Source: an uncultured Veillonella sp.
GTDB lineage: Bacteria; Bacillota; Negativicutes; Veillonellales; Veillonellaceae
Assembly (NCBI GenBank): GCA_959608595.1
Contig: CAUHTB010000020.1
Span: 1 to 8,346 of the forward strand
Length of the DNA stretch: 8,346 nucleotides
Direction of reading: 5' to 3'
A model generated the notes under the pieces. That model was not told where the DNA came from. It worked only from the letters and a program-made list of their open reading frames with translations, and made no database searches. Below, piece by piece: positions 1-6,765 of this stretch; positions within the stretch are counted from its first letter, which is position 1; every line of letters starts with the position of its first letter. The position numbers and the translations under genes are program-made.

Positions 1-876
1 GTTGTTATTGGCAGTTGCAACATGGATATTGTAGTCCTCGCGGACAAACGCCCTACAGCAGGGGAAACAATCATGGGCAACGAATTGCACATCGCTCACG
101 GCGGCAAGGGTGCAAACCAAGCGGTAGCTGCTGCTCGTCTAGGTGCAGAGGTTACTATGGTAGGTTGCATCGGTGCAGATGCATACGGCCAAATGATTTT
201 AGATAACCTAAAGGAAAATCATATCAATACAGACTACATCGTCACAGTTCCAGATACTACAACAGGTACAGCCCACATCACATTGGCTGAAGGTGACAAT
301 AGCATTATCGTTATTCCTGGCGCTAATGCTAAAGTGGATCAATCTGTAGTAGATAGTGCTTGGTCTGCTATCGAGCAAGCAGATCTCGTAATGGTGCAAA
401 ACGAAATTCCTATTCCCACAATCGAATACATCGTTCGTCGTTGCCACGACGCTAATGTGAAAGTCCTCTTAAATCCTGCTCCAGCAGCGGACCTCAGTCC
501 TGAATGGTTAGAATTGGCAACCTATATCACGCCAAACGAGCATGAATTGTCTGCCCTCTACCCTGAGCAGTCTACAGAACAAACATTGTTAGCTAATGAA
601 AATAAAATCATCGTTACCCTTGGCAGTAAAGGTGTAGGCTACGCTGACAACGGCGAAATCCACACCGTATCTGGCTTCAAGGTTGACCCAGTAGATACAA
701 CAGGTGCAGGCGATACCTTCAACGGTGCTTTTGCAACAGCTATCGTTAATGGTAAAAGCTTAGCCGACGCGTTGCACTATGGCAATGCTGCTGCGGCCCT
801 CTCCATCCAACGTTTAGGCGCCCAAGGCGGCATGCCTACAAAGGACGAGGTTGCTGCATTCTTGGCAAAGAGTTAG
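1..876 (+). CDS. rbsK: Ribokinase (5' end cut by window edge)
   Basis: Ribokinase of the PfkB sugar-kinase family; it phosphorylates D-ribose to ribose 5-phosphate in the cytosol using ATP. The reading frame is open from base 1, and the bases before the first ATG (position 22) already encode the conserved N-terminal strand VVIGSCNMD. The true start is therefore just outside the window, probably only a few residues away. Visible residues: substrate loop GGKGANQA (34-41), the NPAPA and TPNEHE motifs in the middle, VTLGSKG, and the C-terminal PfkB signature DTTGAGDTFNGAF (232-244), whose Asp238 is the expected catalytic base. The stretch between TPNE and VTLGSKG is about a dozen residues shorter than in E. 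coli RbsK as I remember it; the visible 291 residues compare with 309 there. It is first of the visible genes in a K-D-A-C-B operon. Specificity for ribose over a related sugar rests largely on this context and is well supported by rbsB. Confidence 0.95.
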   Translation, partial: VVIGSCNMDIVVLADKRPTAGETIMGNELHIAHGGKGANQAVAAARLGAEVTMVGCIGADAYGQMILDNLKENHINTDYIVTVPDTTTGTAHITLAEGDNSIIVIPGANAKVDQSVVDSAWSAIEQADLVMVQNEIPIPTIEYIVRRCHDANVKVLLNPAPAADLSPEWLELATYITPNEHELSALYPEQSTEQTLLANENKIIVTLGSKGVGYADNGEIHTVSGFKVDPVDTTGAGDTFNGAFATAIVNGKSLADALHYGNAAAALSIQRLGAQGGMPTKDEVAAFLAKS

Positions 877-934
877 CATATTGAATAGACCTTTAAACTA
901 TAAATACATCGGTCCGCTTTATAACAAAGAGAGT

Positions 935-966
935 TAATGAATGAGGTCTTAAAACCTCATTCATTA
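935..966 (+). repeat. 13-bp perfect inverted repeat between rbsK and rbsD
   Basis: The arms TAATGAATGAGGT (935-947) and ACCTCATTCATTA (954-966) are perfectly complementary around a 6-base spacer CTTAAA. The right arm ends 7 bases before the rbsD ribosome-binding site. The repeat is not followed by a T-run, so it is not a standard intrinsic terminator. It could be an mRNA processing or stability hairpin that separates kinase from transporter expression, or a dyad operator for a regulator. The sequence alone does not decide between these. Confidence 0.8.
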
Positions 967-987
967 GAATACAAAAAGGAGTTATCT

Positions 988-1401
988 ATGCAACGACACG
1001 GCATTTTAAATAGCCATATATCTAAGGTTCTTGCAGATCTTGGTCATACAGATACGATTTGTATCTCCGACTGTGGTTTACCAGTACCTGAAGGGGTTCA
1101 GAAAATTGACTTAGCCTTAGATTTTGGTGTACCAAGCTTTGAACAAGTGGTATCCATCATCGCTAAGCATATGAAATCCGAAGCAGTTCATGTGGCAAAA
1201 GAAATTAAGGAAAATAATCCTAGGGCTTATGACTTCTTGGAGTCTACCTTCCCATCCAGTCAATACGAATGGATTGAAACGAGCCATGAAGCTTTTAAAG
1301 AAGCAACAAAACAATGCAAATGCATTATTAGAACTGGTGAAGCGTCTCCGTATGCGAACATTATCTTGCGCGCCGATTGTATTTTCAGCGATCGTCCCTA
1401 G
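988..1401 (+). CDS. rbsD: D-ribose pyranase
   Basis: RbsD interconverts beta-pyranose and beta-furanose forms of ribose so that imported sugar reaches ribokinase in the right ring form. It is cytosolic and, in the known family, a ring-shaped oligomer. The start is set at ATG 988 because an AAAAGGAG ribosome-binding site (974-981) lies 6 bases upstream and because the protein then begins like E. coli RbsD (MQRHGILNSHIS, compared with MKKGTVLNSDIS). An upstream in-frame ATG at 937 would run through the inverted repeat and add 17 unrelated residues. With this start the protein has 137 residues against 139 in E. coli. His20 in LGHTD matches the catalytic histidine, GVPSF follows, and the C-terminal RTGEASPYANIIL motif carries the conserved Tyr and Asn of the active site. 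No key residue appears missing. Confidence 0.96.
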   Translation: MQRHGILNSHISKVLADLGHTDTICISDCGLPVPEGVQKIDLALDFGVPSFEQVVSIIAKHMKSEAVHVAKEIKENNPRAYDFLESTFPSSQYEWIETSHEAFKEATKQCKCIIRTGEASPYANIILRADCIFSDRP

Positions 1402-1404
1402 AGC

Positions 1405-1432
1405 AATAGATTAACTGACCCTCAAATCTATT
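1405..1432 (+). repeat. 8-bp AT-rich inverted repeat between rbsD and rbsA
   Basis: AATAGATT (1405-1412) pairs with AATCTATT (1425-1432) across a 12-base spacer, four bases after the rbsD stop codon. The stem is short and has one G-C pair, and no T-run follows, so it would be a weak RNA hairpin and not a terminator. The rest of the 73-base gap holds only the rbsA ribosome-binding site AGGAG (1465-1469), 5 bases before the start codon. Confidence 0.4.
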
Positions 1433-1474
1433 ACATACATTAGAGATACTTTCACCAATCATATAGGAGTAGTT

Positions 1475-2956
1475 ATGGAAATTGTTATGTCAGGCATTGC
1501 GAAGGCATTTGGTACGAACCAAGTACTGCGCGATGTAAGTATTACCCTCAAGGAGGGCGAGGTTCACGCCTTGATGGGCGAAAACGGCGCCGGCAAGTCT
1601 ACACTCATGAATATCCTTACGGGCATTCACAAGGCAGACGCTGGTACAATCACCATCGACGGTGTAGAGCGCACCTTCCCGAACCCGAGAGAGGCCGAGC
1701 TAAATGGTGTTGCTTTTATTCACCAAGAGCTCAACATTTGGCCAAATCTAACATTGTTAGAAAATCTATATTTAATGAGACCAAAGCGCAATAAATTTGG
1801 TATGCTCGACAATAAAGCGATGCTCGCTGAGGCAGAAAATACATGCCGAGAACTAGGCATCGAATTACCGCTTACAACTGAGGCGGGCCTTTGCTCCGTT
1901 GGTCACCAACAGATGACGGAAATCCTTCGTATCTTGATGTTAGATGCAAAGGTTGTCATCATGGACGAACCAACAGCAGCTCTCACAGAGCGTGAAACGG
2001 CGACATTGTTCAAAATGATGCGCAAAATGAAAGCACGCGGCGTGGCCATCGTATATATCTCTCACCGTATGGAAGAGGTATTTAGCGAATGCGATACCAT
2101 CACAGTTATGCGTGATGGTCACACCATCATTACAAAACCAACATCTGAGATTTCTGTAGACGAAGTAGTACGCCACATGGTAGGCCGTTCTATTGATGAG
2201 TTCTACCCTGCTCGTACTACAACGCCTGGCGAAGTTGTGATGAGCGTAGATAACCTTCAACCAGAAGGTTTCGACAATGAAATTTCCTTCTCCTTGCGCA
2301 AAGGCGAAATCCTCGGCGTAGCAGGCCTTATGGGCGCTGGCCGTACAGAAATTATGCGTGCTATCTTCGGTGTAGATAAACACAACGGCGGTACCGTGAC
2401 AGTTAACGGCTCCGTTCTGAACTGTAAAAAACCAGAAGATGCCATCAAAGCTGGCATTGCTTTCATCACAGAAAATAGAAAGAGCGAAGGCTTGATCCTC
2501 GATTTCTCCATCGGTTCCAATATTACATTGCCGAACCTTGGCGAAATTTGCCCATCTCATATATTGGATAAGGGCAAGCTCAATTCCTTTGCTGACGAAT
2601 TGTCTAAAAAACTAGGCGTTAAAACACAATCTATTCACGAACCAGCATCGTCCCTATCCGGTGGTAACCAGCAAAAGGTGGTTATCGCGAAATGGGTCGG
2701 TAAAAAGCCATCCATTATCATCATGGACGAGCCGACACGCGGTATCGACATCGGTGCGAAACGTGATATTTATGATTTAATGAACGAATTAACGAACGAT
2801 GGTGTGTCCATTATCATGGTGTCCTCTGAGTTACCCGAAGTGCTGGGCATGAGCGACCGCGTTATGGTCATTCATGAAGGTCGCGTAGCAGGTATCTTGG
2901 ACCGCAGCGATGCAACACCAGAATCGATTATGACATTAGCCACAGGAGGACAATAA
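1475..2956 (+). CDS. rbsA: Ribose ABC transporter ATP-binding protein, two fused ATPase domains
   Basis: The ATPase subunit of the ribose importer, on the cytosolic face with RbsC. Its 493 residues (501 in E. coli) form two tandem ABC domains. Domain 1: Walker A GENGAGKST (35-43), signature region CSVGHQQM (140-147), Walker B VVIMDEPT (160-167). Domain 2: a degenerate Walker A GLMGAGRTE (284-292) lacking the lysine, an intact signature LSGGNQQK (394-401) and Walker B IIIMDEPTRGID (414-425). This asymmetry, with one catalytically competent and one degenerate nucleotide site, is typical of RbsA/MglA/XylG sugar ATPases. The domain 1 signature begins with Cys where RbsA normally has Leu. ATG 1475 is preferred to the in-frame ATG at 1487 because AGGAG sits 5 bases upstream of 1475. 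The stop overlaps the rbsC start by one base (TAATG), implying coupled translation. Confidence 0.97.
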   Translation: MEIVMSGIAKAFGTNQVLRDVSITLKEGEVHALMGENGAGKSTLMNILTGIHKADAGTITIDGVERTFPNPREAELNGVAFIHQELNIWPNLTLLENLYLMRPKRNKFGMLDNKAMLAEAENTCRELGIELPLTTEAGLCSVGHQQMTEILRILMLDAKVVIMDEPTAALTERETATLFKMMRKMKARGVAIVYISHRMEEVFSECDTITVMRDGHTIITKPTSEISVDEVVRHMVGRSIDEFYPARTTTPGEVVMSVDNLQPEGFDNEISFSLRKGEILGVAGLMGAGRTEIMRAIFGVDKHNGGTVTVNGSVLNCKKPEDAIKAGIAFITENRKSEGLILDFSIGSNITLPNLGEICPSHILDKGKLNSFADELSKKLGVKTQSIHEPASSLSGGNQQKVVIAKWVGKKPSIIIMDEPTRGIDIGAKRDIYDLMNELTNDGVSIIMVSSELPEVLGMSDRVMVIHEGRVAGILDRSDATPESIMTLATGGQ

Positions 2957-3891
2957 TGGACAGCAAAGCTCTACAATATGTAAAAAAATTAGGCCCCCTC
3001 ATCGGCCTCATCCTATTATTTGTAATTATCTCTGTCATGAACGACAGTTTCCTTGAATTCTCTAACTTGCGTAACTTGTTGCGTCAAGTATCCATCAATG
3101 CAATCATCGCCTTCGGTATGACCTTCGTCATCTTAACGGGCGGTATCGACTTATCTGTTGGTTCTATTCTCGCCCTCTCCAGTGCAGTGATGGCCAACCT
3201 CATCGTAACTGGTACTGACCCTGTGTTGGCTATCATATTAGCTGCAGGTGCGGGCCTTGTATTGGGCGGTATTAACGGTCTCGTTATTACCTATGGCCGC
3301 GTAGCTCCATTTATTGCTACCTTGGCGACCATGACAATCTACCGTGGTGCGACCCTAGTATTCACAGACGGTAATCCAATCTCTGGTCTTACTCAAGATC
3401 CTCTATTCCACGGCTTTGGCCAAGGGGATATTGCAGGCCTTCCAGTCCCAGCGATCACAATGTTCCTAGCTTTCATCGTCCTCTGGTTCGTATTGAGCCG
3501 CACATCCTTGGGCCGTAAAACATACGCCGTAGGTGGTAGCGAAAAGGTAAGTTACATTGCTGGTATCAAGATTGACCGCGTTAAAATCTTCGTGTATGCC
3601 TTGACTGGTATGCTCTGTGGTATCGCTGGTGCAATTATCACTTCTCGTCTTAACTCTGCACAACCTACAGCAGGTGCAGGCTACGAACTTGACGCTATCG
3701 CAGCCGTAGTTCTTGGCGGCACAAGCCTTGCTGGTGGTCGTGGTCATATCGTTGGCACATTAATTGGTGCCCTAATTATCGGTACCCTCAACAACGGGTT
3801 AAATATTCTCGACGTTTCCAGTTTCTATCAACAAGTCGTAAAAGGTATTGTTATTTTACTGGCTGTTCTTGCAGACCGCAAGAAAGCTTAG
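2956..3891 (+). CDS. rbsC: Ribose ABC transporter permease
   Basis: The membrane channel of the ribose importer, 311 residues (321 in E. coli), belonging to the branched-chain amino-acid/ribose permease superfamily. Hydrophobic segments are evident at about 13-28, 48-61, 68-84, 89-111, 116-130, 165-181, 212-229, 246-257, 264-277 and 292-306. Highly conserved family blocks are GMTFVILTGGIDLSVGS (54-70), the VAPFIATLATM segment (116-126) and VVLGGTSLAGGRG (251-263) near the C-terminus. The start overlaps the rbsA stop by one base, with a GGAGGA ribosome-binding site about 4 bases upstream inside rbsA. Nothing is broken or missing. Assignment to ribose and not another pentose relies on the operon and on RbsB. 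Confidence 0.96.
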   Translation: MDSKALQYVKKLGPLIGLILLFVIISVMNDSFLEFSNLRNLLRQVSINAIIAFGMTFVILTGGIDLSVGSILALSSAVMANLIVTGTDPVLAIILAAGAGLVLGGINGLVITYGRVAPFIATLATMTIYRGATLVFTDGNPISGLTQDPLFHGFGQGDIAGLPVPAITMFLAFIVLWFVLSRTSLGRKTYAVGGSEKVSYIAGIKIDRVKIFVYALTGMLCGIAGAIITSRLNSAQPTAGAGYELDAIAAVVLGGTSLAGGRGHIVGTLIGALIIGTLNNGLNILDVSSFYQQVVKGIVILLAVLADRKKA

Positions 3892-3900
3892 GAGGTTCCT

Positions 3901-4803
3901 ATGAAAAAACTATTGTTACTGTTGGCGATGGCTATCATGGTTATCGGTCTTGTAGCAGGCTGTGGTAAAAGCGCTGATAACGGCGGCGACAAAAAATCCG
4001 GCACGATTGGCTTCTCTGTTTCCACATTGAACAACCCATTCTTCGTAACTATGAAAGAAGGCGTTGAGGCTCAAGCTAAAGCGCTTGGTCTTAAAGTTAA
4101 AATCGTTGACGCTCAAAACGACCCTGCAAAACAAGCAAACGATATTTCTGACTTGCTTGAAAGCGGCGTTTCTGTATTGATCGTTAACCCTGTAGACTCT
4201 GCAGCTATCTCTACTTCCGTAGAAGCAGCAAATGCTAAAAACATTCCTGTAATCACTGTTGACCGCTCTGCTGACAAAGGTAAAGTAGTGGCTCACATCG
4301 CTTCCGATAACGTAAAAGGCGGCGAAATGGCAGCTCAACTTATCGCTGATAAAGTAGGCAAAGCTGCAAAAGTAGCTGAAATTGAAGGTATCCCTGGTGC
4401 TTCCGCAACTCGTGAACGCGGCCAAGGCTTCCACAACGTAGCTGACAAAGACTTAACAGTAGTAGCAAAACAAAGCGCTGACTTCGACCGTACAAAAGGT
4501 TTGAACGTAGCAACTAACATCTTGCAAGCTAACCCAGACGTACAAGCTATCTTCGCTCATAACGACGAAATGGCATTGGGCGCTATCCAAGCAGCTAAAT
4601 CCGCAGGCAAAACAATCTTCATCGTAGGCTTCGACGGTACTGCTGACGCAGACAAAGCTGTTAAAGACGGCACATTGGCTGCAACAATTGCTCAACAACC
4701 AGACCAAATGGGTAAAATCGCTATCGATGTAGCTCAAAAAGTTATCAAAGGCGAAGCTGTAGAAGCTAAAATCCCTGTAGATCTTAAAGTTGTTACAAAA
4801 TAA
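3901..4803 (+). CDS. rbsB: D-ribose-binding lipoprotein of the ABC importer
   Basis: Extracytoplasmic ribose receptor, 300 residues. The N-terminus is a lipoprotein signal: MKK, a hydrophobic core (4-19) and the lipobox VAGC with Cys21 as the lipidation site, followed by a Gly/Asp/Lys linker. Every ribose-contacting residue I recall from E. coli RbsB has a counterpart: Asn45, Phe47, Phe48, Asn96, Asp121, Arg122, Arg173, Phe195, Asn221, Asp245 and Gln265. This supports ribose over galactose or xylose as the ligand and anchors the naming of the whole operon. The ribosome-binding site AGGAGG (3890-3895) overlaps the rbsC stop codon, 5 bases before ATG. It is the last gene before the terminator. 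It favours Ala codons GCT/GCA and AAA for Lys, which would suit high expression, as expected for a binding protein made in excess over the membrane subunits. Confidence 0.97.
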   Translation: MKKLLLLLAMAIMVIGLVAGCGKSADNGGDKKSGTIGFSVSTLNNPFFVTMKEGVEAQAKALGLKVKIVDAQNDPAKQANDISDLLESGVSVLIVNPVDSAAISTSVEAANAKNIPVITVDRSADKGKVVAHIASDNVKGGEMAAQLIADKVGKAAKVAEIEGIPGASATRERGQGFHNVADKDLTVVAKQSADFDRTKGLNVATNILQANPDVQAIFAHNDEMALGAIQAAKSAGKTIFIVGFDGTADADKAVKDGTLAATIAQQPDQMGKIAIDVAQKVIKGEAVEAKIPVDLKVVTK

Positions 4804-4825
4804 TTGTATATAGAAACTGGGTACA

Positions 4826-4859
4826 AAAAAGAGTCGCATCCTTTGATGCGACTCTTTTT
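4826..4859. terminator. Bidirectional intrinsic terminator between converging genes
   Basis: A perfect 15-bp stem (AAAAAGAGTCGCATC, 4826-4840; GATGCGACTCTTTTT, 4845-4859) closes a CTTT loop 22 bases after the rbsB stop. The plus strand continues with further T-rich sequence, ending the rbs operon. On the minus strand the other arm ends in a run of six T, so the same hairpin can also end transcription of the converging gene, whose stop codon lies at 4858-4860 within the hairpin's outer edge. Confidence 0.93.
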
Positions 4860-5256
4860 ATTTTGGCTCTCGCTCTAAAAATTCTTTGAAAAACAATATA
4901 AACCTCGGCAAATAGGTTTGATCTAAACTTTCAATAGTCATATTACATTTGTAATTCCAAGTGGTACAGATGGTAACATCCATTGTCAAAGCACCCTTTT
5001 GGTCTAAAGAAAATGTTAGCGTATCCCCTTCTCCCGTCAGAATATTTGTAAAGGTTGCTTTACCTTTGCAGTTTTCATACAAGTTAACTAATGCTTTGTA
5101 ACCAGCATGAATTCCTGACCAATCACTAGGATCAATATATCCAGAACAGATATTATAGCCCCGTTTAATATATACGCCAAACACACCAAATGGAGATAAC
5201 TCTGTGTCCATATCAAAGGCAATGGTTAAATTTGGTTCATTTACAATTTCATACAT
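4858..5256 (-). CDS. Small protein of unknown function, possible WapI-type immunity protein
   Basis: A 132-residue protein with no signal peptide or membrane segment, hence probably cytosolic. It looks like a mixed alpha/beta fold: alternating beta-type stretches (IAFDMD; FGVFGVYI; ATFTNILTG; LTFSLD; ALTMDVTICTTW), a helix around 51-62, and a C-terminal amphipathic helix (117-129). The tail motif LDQTYLPRF (111-119) before a terminal helix, together with the overall length, recalls WapI-family immunity proteins and related short proteins that guard against polymorphic toxins. This is recognition from memory and not a proven match. The start ATG has GGAG 11 bases upstream (5268-5271) and an extended -10 promoter beyond that. 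Base composition is clearly more AT-rich than the rbs and ABC genes on each side. No toxin gene is visible. It could be an orphan immunity gene, or an unrelated hypothetical protein. Confidence 0.75.
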   Translation of the reverse strand: MYEIVNEPNLTIAFDMDTELSPFGVFGVYIKRGYNICSGYIDPSDWSGIHAGYKALVNLYENCKGKATFTNILTGEGDTLTFSLDQKGALTMDVTICTTWNYKCNMTIESLDQTYLPRFILFFKEFLEREPK

Positions 5257-5293
5257 TCTATATCACACTCCACAAATAGCAATATTTTCATTT

Positions 5294-5302
5294 ATTATAA
5301 CA
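5294..5302 (-). promoter_or_regulatory. Extended -10 promoter for the 132-residue gene
   Basis: Read on the minus strand, TGTTATAAT is a perfect TGn extended -10 element with a consensus TATAAT hexamer. Transcription would start near 5287, giving a leader of about 30 bases that includes the GGAG site. No good -35 lies at 16-18 bases (TATTTT at 17), which is usual for extended -10 promoters. Its position directly downstream of the acetyltransferase terminator supports independent transcription of this gene. Confidence 0.6.
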
Positions 5303-5334
5303 TTACATGTATTAACAAAATAGTAACTAGAGAT

Positions 5335-5380
5335 AAAAATAAAATAGCGACTAGTTGATTATCTTAACTAGTCGCTATTT
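5335..5380 (-). terminator. Intrinsic terminator of the acetyltransferase / ABC importer cluster
   Basis: A perfect 15-bp stem, with arms at 5342-5356 and 5366-5380, surrounds a 9-base loop about 30 bases past the acetyltransferase stop. On the minus strand the second arm runs into TTTTATTTTTATC, a good U-tract. On the plus strand the following sequence GTATTGTAG is poor, so termination is mainly for the leftward transcript. The rest of the 154-base gap (5257-5410) contains only the promoter of the next gene. Confidence 0.88.
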
Positions 5381-5410
5381 GTATTGTAGAACTCCAAATT
5401 AAAGTCCTTC

Positions 5411-5893
5411 TTACAATGTTTTCTTAAAGAATATAGTAGTATGTACCTTCCCAGGTAGTTGTGTCCGTTTATATTCTTTAAAGCCAAAGTTTTCGTACAT
5501 TTTCGCAAGCCATGGGTGTTCTGCGGCGGTACCAAGTGTTACAGCTGGTGTTTTATATACATTACGCAATAAGTCTTCTGCTTCGGCGAGGACTTCTCGA
5601 GCATACCCTTTCCCCTTATGTTCAGGGGCCGTCACAAAGTGTGCAATATGCGGGTATACATCTGGTGTAGCCTTTGGAATCCATGGCATGCGGAATGAAA
5701 TGGAGCACACCAAGGAGCCATCTACGTAGAGACCATATACAGGATATTTTAAAATCCATGCGCGCGACTCTTCTTGGCTAAAGTTAATAGCATCGAAGGA
5801 TATAGGATAGTTCTTATTCTCTGCGTAGCCCGCAATCAACACCTCATGATACTCAGCCGCATCATCTACGGTTAATTGTCTAAATTCTTTCAT
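5411..5893 (-). CDS. GNAT-family N-acetyltransferase
   Basis: A 160-residue single-domain acetyltransferase expected to transfer acetyl from acetyl-CoA to an amine of an unknown acceptor in the cytosol. The family core is visible. The N-terminal strand and helix are FRQLTVDDAAEYHEV (4-18), a central strand pair follows (YGLYVDGS then VCSISFR), motif A begins with strand IAHFVTAP (83-90) and continues with the pyrophosphate-binding loop HKGKGYA (92-98) and helix REVLAEAEDLL, and motif B is LGTAAEHPWLAKMYENFGF (120-138). The start ATG has GAGG 6 bases upstream (5900-5903) within the same AAACGAGGTA sequence used by two genes of the adjacent importer. It lies 98 bases after the ATPase gene and ends in a strong terminator, so it may be the last gene of that operon. 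The substrate is not readable; a cysteine-like amino acid or conjugate delivered by the importer is one possibility. Confidence 0.9.
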   Translation of the reverse strand: MKEFRQLTVDDAAEYHEVLIAGYAENKNYPISFDAINFSQEESRAWILKYPVYGLYVDGSLVCSISFRMPWIPKATPDVYPHIAHFVTAPEHKGKGYAREVLAEAEDLLRNVYKTPAVTLGTAAEHPWLAKMYENFGFKEYKRTQLPGKVHTTIFFKKTL

Positions 5894-5897
5894 TATA

Positions 5898-5907
5898 TAC
5901 CTCGTTT
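5898..5907 (-). promoter_or_regulatory. Ribosome-binding site of the acetyltransferase (AAACGAGGTA)
   Basis: GAGG is 6 bases upstream of ATG 5893. The full 10-base sequence AAACGAGGTA recurs exactly upstream of the ATPase and first permease genes, which goes beyond the Shine-Dalgarno core. Confidence 0.8.
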
Positions 5908-5910
5908 AAA

Positions 5911-5939
5911 GCAACCTAATTCTAAAGATATTAGGTCGC
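5911..5939 (-). repeat. Imperfect hairpin between the ATPase and acetyltransferase genes
   Basis: ACCTAAT (5914-5920) and ATTAGGT (5930-5936) form a 7-bp stem with a 9-base loop, extended by two G-C pairs after one mismatch. On the minus strand it is followed by GCTTTAAACG, so the U-tract is weak. It may be a leaky terminator or a leader hairpin just upstream of the acetyltransferase ribosome-binding site. I found no convincing promoter in the rest of the 98-base gap (5894-5991). Confidence 0.45.
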
Positions 5940-5991
5940 CATTAATTTCTATATTACTAAGATAGCACGCATTATTAGAGTTCTGTATTAT

Positions 5992-6765
5992 TTATAATGC
6001 TGCGCTATCGAGAGGCAATTCAGTATCGAGTGTAAGGTAACGGCTCAAGAATTTACGTGTTCGTTCTTCTTTAGGATGTTCAAGGACGATTTTCGGATCT
6101 CCTTGTTCTACGATGACGCCGCCTTCCATGAAGACCACTTGGTCAGCTACTTCTTTTGCAAAGCCAATTTCGTGCGTAACGATTATCATGGTTACTTCTA
6201 ACTCTTTAGCAATTTTGCGGATAACAGCCAATACTTCCCCTACAAGCTCAGGGTCAAGGGCTGACGTAGGTTCGTCAAAGAGGATAACCTCTGGATCCAT
6301 CGCAAGGGCACGAGCAATGCCGATACGTTGTTGTTGACCACCGGAAAGTTGTACAGGATAGTAATCATCATAGCCTTCCATGCCTACTTCCTTGAGGAAG
6401 CGTTGAGCAATTTCACGGGCTTCAGATTTTTTCATTTTCTTAACTGTTACAAGGCCTTCCATGATGTTTTCAATAACAGTTTTGTTAGAGAATAAGTTAT
6501 AAGACTGGAACACCATGGATGTATTGCGGCGTACGTTTAAAATTTCCTTGTTAGACGCTTTATGTAAGTCTACAGAAATATCGTTTAATTGCATCGTCCC
6601 TGCATCGGCCTTTTCAAGGAAGTTAAGCGTTCTGAGGAACGTCGTCTTACCGCTGCCAGATGGACCAAGGATAACCGTTACAGACCCTGTTGGCACATGT
6701 AAGTCGATGCCCTTTAAAATTTCACGATTCCCGAAGGATTTGTGAACTTGTTTAATATCTATCAT
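5992..6765 (-). CDS. Polar amino-acid ABC transporter ATP-binding protein (GlnQ/TcyN type)
   Basis: The ATPase subunit that powers the adjacent two-permease importer; 257 residues, slightly longer than the usual 240-250 because of a C-terminal tail (about 245-257). All ABC elements are present: Walker [10 protein letters not shown] (34-42), Q-loop VFQSYN (Gln87), signature LSGGQQQR (140-147), Walker [13 protein letters not shown] (160-171), and the switch His198 in IVTHE. The [10 protein letters not shown] segment after the Q-loop is typical of the polar amino-acid (PAAT) subfamily, where the usual word is LFPHMTVLEN. Its ATG overlaps the stop of the preceding permease by four bases (ATGA), implying translational coupling. 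The ribosome-binding site GAGG (6775-6778) lies inside the permease's last codons. The general style suggests the L-cystine or general polar amino-acid branch, but an ATPase does not set specificity. Confidence 0.95.
   Translation of the reverse strand: MIDIKQVHKSFGNREILKGIDLHVPTGSVTVILGPSGSGKTTFLRTLNFLEKADAGTMQLNDISVDLHKASNKEILNVRRNTSMVFQSYNLFSNKTVIENIMEGLVTVKKMKKSEAREIAQRFLKEVGMEGYDDYYPVQLSGGQQQRIGIARALAMDPEVILFDEPTSALDPELVGEVLAVIRKIAKELEVTMIIVTHEIGFAKEVADQVVFMEGGVIVEQGDPKIVLEHPKEERTRKFLSRYLTLDTELPLDSAAL

Noticed and set aside
22..24. ATG 22 as the ribokinase start
   Set aside because: The seven codons before it encode the conserved VVIGSCN strand of ribokinases, so the gene begins before the window.
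881..909. Promoter between rbsK and rbsD (TTGAAT followed by TATAAA)
   Set aside because: The spacing between the hexamers is about 12 bases, too short, and no alternative -10 sits at 16-18 bases.
937..987. Upstream in-frame ATG that would add 17 residues to RbsD
   Set aside because: It begins inside the inverted repeat, has no ribosome-binding site at proper spacing, and the added residues are foreign to the family. ATG 988 has AAAAGGAG 6 bases upstream and gives the family's N-terminus.
1405..1432. Hairpin after rbsD as a terminator
   Set aside because: The stem is 8 bp and AT-rich with no T-run, and rbsA must be expressed with the rest of the operon.
1940..2560. 206-residue open frame antisense to rbsA
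   Set aside because: It lies wholly opposite a clearly conserved gene, its product is rich in Cys, His, Phe and Tyr with no recognisable motif, and it reads as a codon-bias shadow.
3916..4434. 172-residue open frame antisense to rbsB
   Set aside because: It is a shadow of the strongly biased rbsB codons with no ribosome-binding site or family features.
4453..4839. 128-residue open frame antisense to the end of rbsB
   Set aside because: It would start inside the terminator hairpin, has no plausible translation signal, and has an improbable Cys/Phe/Ser-rich composition.
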